In this document: in pieces, positions 61,316 to 64,000 of the stretch
Position numbering within the stretch: position 1 is the stretch's first letter
Layout of the letters: every line of letters starts with the position of its first letter
Assembly (NCBI RefSeq): GCF_026626705.1
Contig: NZ_JAPNKC010000001.1
Span: 4,526,001 to 4,590,000 of the forward strand
DNA length: 64,000 bases
Reading direction: 5' to 3'
From: Pyxidicoccus sp. MSG2
GTDB taxonomy: Bacteria > Myxococcota > Myxococcia > Myxococcales > Myxococcaceae
Translations under genes and position numbers: made by a program
Notes under the pieces: model-generated
What the model was told of the DNA's origin: nothing
Databases searched by the model: none
The model's input: the letters and a program-made list of their open reading frames with translations, nothing else

Positions 61316-64000
61316 ATGTTCGTCGACTTCTTCATCCGCCGGCCCGTCTTCGCCATCGTCTGCTCCATCCTGCTGACGCTGGTGGGACTCGTTGCCATTC
61401 CCTCGCTGCCCATCGCCCAGTATCCGGACCTGGCACCGCCGCAGGTGACGGTCAGCAGCACCTACGTGGGTGCCAGTGCCGAGGTGGTGGAGAGCGCCGT
61501 CACCATCCCACTGGAGCAGGAGCTCAACGGCGTGGAGGGCATGCGCTACATCACCTCCACCAGTAGCAACGATGGCACCAGCACCATCATCATCACCTTC
61601 GAGGCCTCGCGTGACATCGAGGTGGCGGCGGTGGACGTGCAGAACCGCGTCAGCCGCGCCTCCGCCCGCCTGCCCTCGCAGGTGAACCAGTCGGGCATCG
61701 TCATCAACAAGGCCTCCAGCCAGATTCTGATGTCGGTGGCCCTGTTCAGCCCGGATGAGCGCTACGACGCGAAGTTCCTCAGCAACTACGCCGACGTGAA
61801 TCTCAAGGACGCCATCAAGCGCGTGCGTGGCGTGGGCGAGGTGCGCATCTTCGGTGAGCGCAAGTTCTCCATGCGCCTGTGGCTGGACCCCACGGAGCTG
61901 GCACGCCGCAAGCTCACCCCGCAGGACGTCACACGCGCCCTCCAGGAACAGAACCTCCAGGTGGCCGCAGGACAGGTGGGCCAGCCGCCCTCCAACGAGG
62001 ACCAGCCCTACCAGCTCGCGGTGCGGGCGCGGGGCCGGCTCGTGGAGCCCGAGGAGTTCGGCGACATCGTCCTCATGCGCCAGAACGACGGCAAGAGCGT
62101 GCGCGTGAAGGACGTGGGCCGCGTGGAGATGGGCGCGGAGAACTACAGCTCCCTGCTGCGCTTCGGCGGCAAGGCGGCCGTTGGCCTCGCCATCTTCCAG
62201 TTGCCCACCGCCAACGCGCTCGACGTGCGTGACGGCGTCTTCGCGGAGCTGGCGAAGCTCTCTCAGCAATTTCCCCCGGGCATGCAATTCCAGACGGGCA
62301 CCGACACCACGCTCGCAGTGCGTGCCACCATCCACGAGGTGCTCCGGTCGCTGGTGGAGGCGATTGCGCTCGTCATCCTCGTCATCTTCCTGTTCCTTCA
62401 CGGCTGGCGCAGCGTGCTCATCACCGCCTTCACCCTCCCCGTCTCGCTGGTGGGCACCTTCGCCTTCGTCCAGTTGATGGGCTTCTCCATCAACACCCTC
62501 ACCCTCTTCGGCCTCACCCTGGCCACGGGCCTGGTGGTGGACGACGCCATCGTCGTCATCGAGAACATCGAGCGGTTGATGGTGGAGCGGCACCTGACGC
62601 CCATGCAGGCCGCGCGAGAAGGCATGAAGGAGGTGGCCGGCGCGGTCATCGCCATCTCCATCGTGCTGGTGGCGGTGTTCGTCCCGGTGGCCCTCTTCCC
62701 CGGCACCACCGGCGCCATCTACCGCCAGTTCGCACTGACCATCACCGCGTCGGTGGCCCTCTCCACCTTCTGCGCCCTGACGCTCACGCCCGCGCTGTCC
62801 GCGCGGATGCTCAGGCACCAGCAGGGTGAGAAGTGGGTCTTCTTCCGCTGGGTGGACAAAACACTGGACGCGACGCGAGCCGTGTACGGCCGCGGCCTGC
62901 GCCGGCTGCTGAAGCATCCGCTCATCATCCTGGGCGCATTCCTGCTGTGCATCGGCGCCACGGTGGCGCTGTTCAAGGCGACGCCCACGGGCTTCATCCC
63001 CGACGAGGACCAGGGCTACATCATCGTCTCCGTGCAGGGGCCGGAGGGCACGTCGCTCGCCCAGACGGAGAAGGTGATGGCGGAGGTGGAGGCGGTGCTG
63101 AAGGACCAGCCGGAGGTGCGCGTCATCTTCGCCAACGGCGGATTCTCTCCCCAGGGCACCGGCCCCAACATGGCCAACATCTTCGCCGCGCTGAAGCCGT
63201 GGGAGGAACGGCGGGGGAAGGACCAGTCGGTGGCCGCGCTGGTGGAGCGACTGCGCGCGCCGCTCGGCCGCATCGGCGGGGCGCGGGTGATGCCCTTCCA
63301 GCCTCCGGCCATCCGCGGCGTGGGCACCGTGGGCGGCTTCCAGTTCGTCGTCGAGGACACGGCCGGCACCAGCTCGCTGGACCAGCTTGCCTCCGCCGTG
63401 CAGACGCTCATGGCCAGGGGCAACGAGGACAGCCAGTTGCGCGGTGTCTTCACCGGCTTCAACGCCGACACGCCGCTGCTCGACGTGGAGGTGGACCGGC
63501 AGAAGGCCAAGGCCCTGGGTGTCCCCATCGAGCAGATTTTCGGCACCATGCAGGTCTACATGGGCAGCCAGTACGTCAACGACTTCAACTACGCGAACCG
63601 CGCGTACCGCGTCTATGTGCAGGCCGAGCAGCAGTTCCGCGACAGCCCGCAGGACATCGGCGCCTTCTACGTGCGCAGCGACAGCGGGGACATGATTCCG
63701 CTGGAGTCACTGGTGAAGGTGGAGCCCACGGTGTCCGCGCAGGTCATCCGCCACTACAACCTCTTCCGCGCGGTGGAAATCAACGGCCAGGCGGCGCCGG
63801 GCGTGTCCTCCGGTCAGGCGATGGAGGCGATGGAGGCCCTCGCCGCGCAGCACCTGCCCCTGGGCATGAGCACGGAGTGGACGGGCATCAGCCTGGAGCA
63901 GAAGCAGAGCGGCGGGCAGACGATGGTCATCTTCGGCCTGGGCCTGCTCTTCGTCTTCCTGGTGCTCGCGGCGCAGTACGAGAGCTTCACCCTGCCGCTG
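61316..64000 (+). CDS. RND efflux pump, AcrB/HAE-1 type (runs off right edge)
   Basis: The first 895 codons of an inner-membrane drug-efflux pump, starting MFVDFFIRRPVFAIVCSILL at 61316 with GGAGG upstream. The proton-relay aspartates are Asp409-Asp410 in GLVVDDAIVVIENIERL. The porter domain reads AQYPDLAPPQVTVSSTYVGASAEVV through DIEVAAVDVQNRVSRASARLP. The docking part and second half (TPTGFIPDEDQGYIIVSVQGPEG) and the last visible helix (GLGLLFVFLVLAAQYESFTLPL) follow family order. The full protein would be near 1,040 residues, so the last about 145 are outside the window. It is the third gene of the tripartite operon; substrate range unknown. Confidence 0.95.
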   Translation, partial: MFVDFFIRRPVFAIVCSILLTLVGLVAIPSLPIAQYPDLAPPQVTVSSTYVGASAEVVESAVTIPLEQELNGVEGMRYITSTSSNDGTSTIIITFEASRDIEVAAVDVQNRVSRASARLPSQVNQSGIVINKASSQILMSVALFSPDERYDAKFLSNYADVNLKDAIKRVRGVGEVRIFGERKFSMRLWLDPTELARRKLTPQDVTRALQEQNLQVAAGQVGQPPSNEDQPYQLAVRARGRLVEPEEFGDIVLMRQNDGKSVRVKDVGRVEMGAENYSSLLRFGGKAAVGLAIFQLPTANALDVRDGVFAELAKLSQQFPPGMQFQTGTDTTLAVRATIHEVLRSLVEAIALVILVIFLFLHGWRSVLITAFTLPVSLVGTFAFVQLMGFSINTLTLFGLTLATGLVVDDAIVVIENIERLMVERHLTPMQAAREGMKEVAGAVIAISIVLVAVFVPVALFPGTTGAIYRQFALTITASVALSTFCALTLTPALSARMLRHQQGEKWVFFRWVDKTLDATRAVYGRGLRRLLKHPLIILGAFLLCIGATVALFKATPTGFIPDEDQGYIIVSVQGPEGTSLAQTEKVMAEVEAVLKDQPEVRVIFANGGFSPQGTGPNMANIFAALKPWEERRGKDQSVAALVERLRAPLGRIGGARVMPFQPPAIRGVGTVGGFQFVVEDTAGTSSLDQLASAVQTLMARGNEDSQLRGVFTGFNADTPLLDVEVDRQKAKALGVPIEQIFGTMQVYMGSQYVNDFNYANRAYRVYVQAEQQFRDSPQDIGAFYVRSDSGDMIPLESLVKVEPTVSAQVIRHYNLFRAVEINGQAAPGVSSGQAMEAMEALAAQHLPLGMSTEWTGISLEQKQSGGQTMVIFGLGLLFVFLVLAAQYESFTLPL

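Noticed and set aside
59675..62917. 1,080-codon open frame on the reverse strand opposite TolC, adaptor and RND pump
   Set aside because: It is the mirror frame of three well-supported genes. High third-position GC keeps the antisense frame open; the sequence is His/Arg/Gly-rich noise with no domain.

Overview
This is about 64 kb of very GC-rich (roughly 70%) bacterial chromosome. Codon third positions are almost all G or C, so many genes carry long meaningless open frames on the opposite strand. The protein content points to a myxobacterium (Myxococcota, Myxococcus/Corallococcus/Pyxidicoccus type). Signs include many stand-alone response regulators and histidine kinases, an LA_2272-type surface repeat protein, Gly/Thr-rich lipoproteins, Cys-rich extracellular proteins with CxxDxxCPxGxxC-like repeats, inositol-lipid genes, and a fragment resembling the start of an Oar-like TonB receptor. 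The genus is inference; no rRNA or marker gene is present. I see no prophage, insertion sequence or CRISPR array. The region reads as ordinary chromosome with many secreted or envelope genes.

Layout. 1-593: a truncated reverse-strand gene of unknown function. 797-1110: an array of four palindromic repeats. 1.1-4.2 kb: aldo/keto reductase, NTF2-like lipoprotein, a protein with a VgrG-C-terminus-like tail, and a winged-helix regulator. 4.2-9.7 kb: a reverse-strand signalling cluster (receiver, membrane kinase, double receiver, soluble kinase, receiver) running into an aminopeptidase P gene. 9.8-16.3 kb: short HPF, DUF1360 protein, alcohol dehydrogenase, repeat surface protein, Tat-exported aldo/keto reductase, and a PPOX-fold protein. 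16.6-21.8 kb: a five-gene operon in which every junction overlaps. It encodes myo-inositol-phosphate synthase, a PAP2/Aur1-like transferase, a CDP-alcohol phosphotransferase fused to GtrA, a lipocalin-like secreted protein and a dual-specificity phosphatase. Together these describe a full route to phosphatidylinositol and inositol-phosphoceramide. 21.9-25.9 kb: AraC regulator coupled to a thioredoxin-reductase-like flavoprotein, a secreted unknown, and a luciferase-like monooxygenase. 26-34 kb: two divergent paralogous RND/MMPL transporters sharing a palindrome in their common promoter region, three small lipoproteins, and a MOSC protein. 33.8-42 kb: malic enzyme, GlgX debranching enzyme, zinc-ribbon protein, methyltransferase and unknowns.

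42-50 kb: a Cys-rich anchored protein preceded by a 54-residue Cys-rich secreted peptide gene, two DUF4139 (MuiA-like) proteins of which one carries an inserted TonB-receptor-like segment, a subclass-B1-like metallo-beta-lactamase, and a coiled-coil lipoprotein. 50.2 kb: a tRNA gene with a CGA (Ser) anticodon but no long variable arm. 50.6-55.5 kb: SPFH protein, secreted unknown, acyl-CoA dehydrogenase, a second palindromic array (six copies at 54513-54770), and a propeller-like unknown. 55.7-64 kb: LytS/LytTR two-component pair, LolA-like protein, then a tripartite RND efflux operon (TolC, lipoprotein adaptor, AcrB-type pump) cut by the right edge.

The most interesting items are the compact inositol-lipid operon, the Cys-rich mini-gene, the atypical tRNA, the two palindromic arrays, the B1-like lactamase and the MuiA/TonB-plug chimera.
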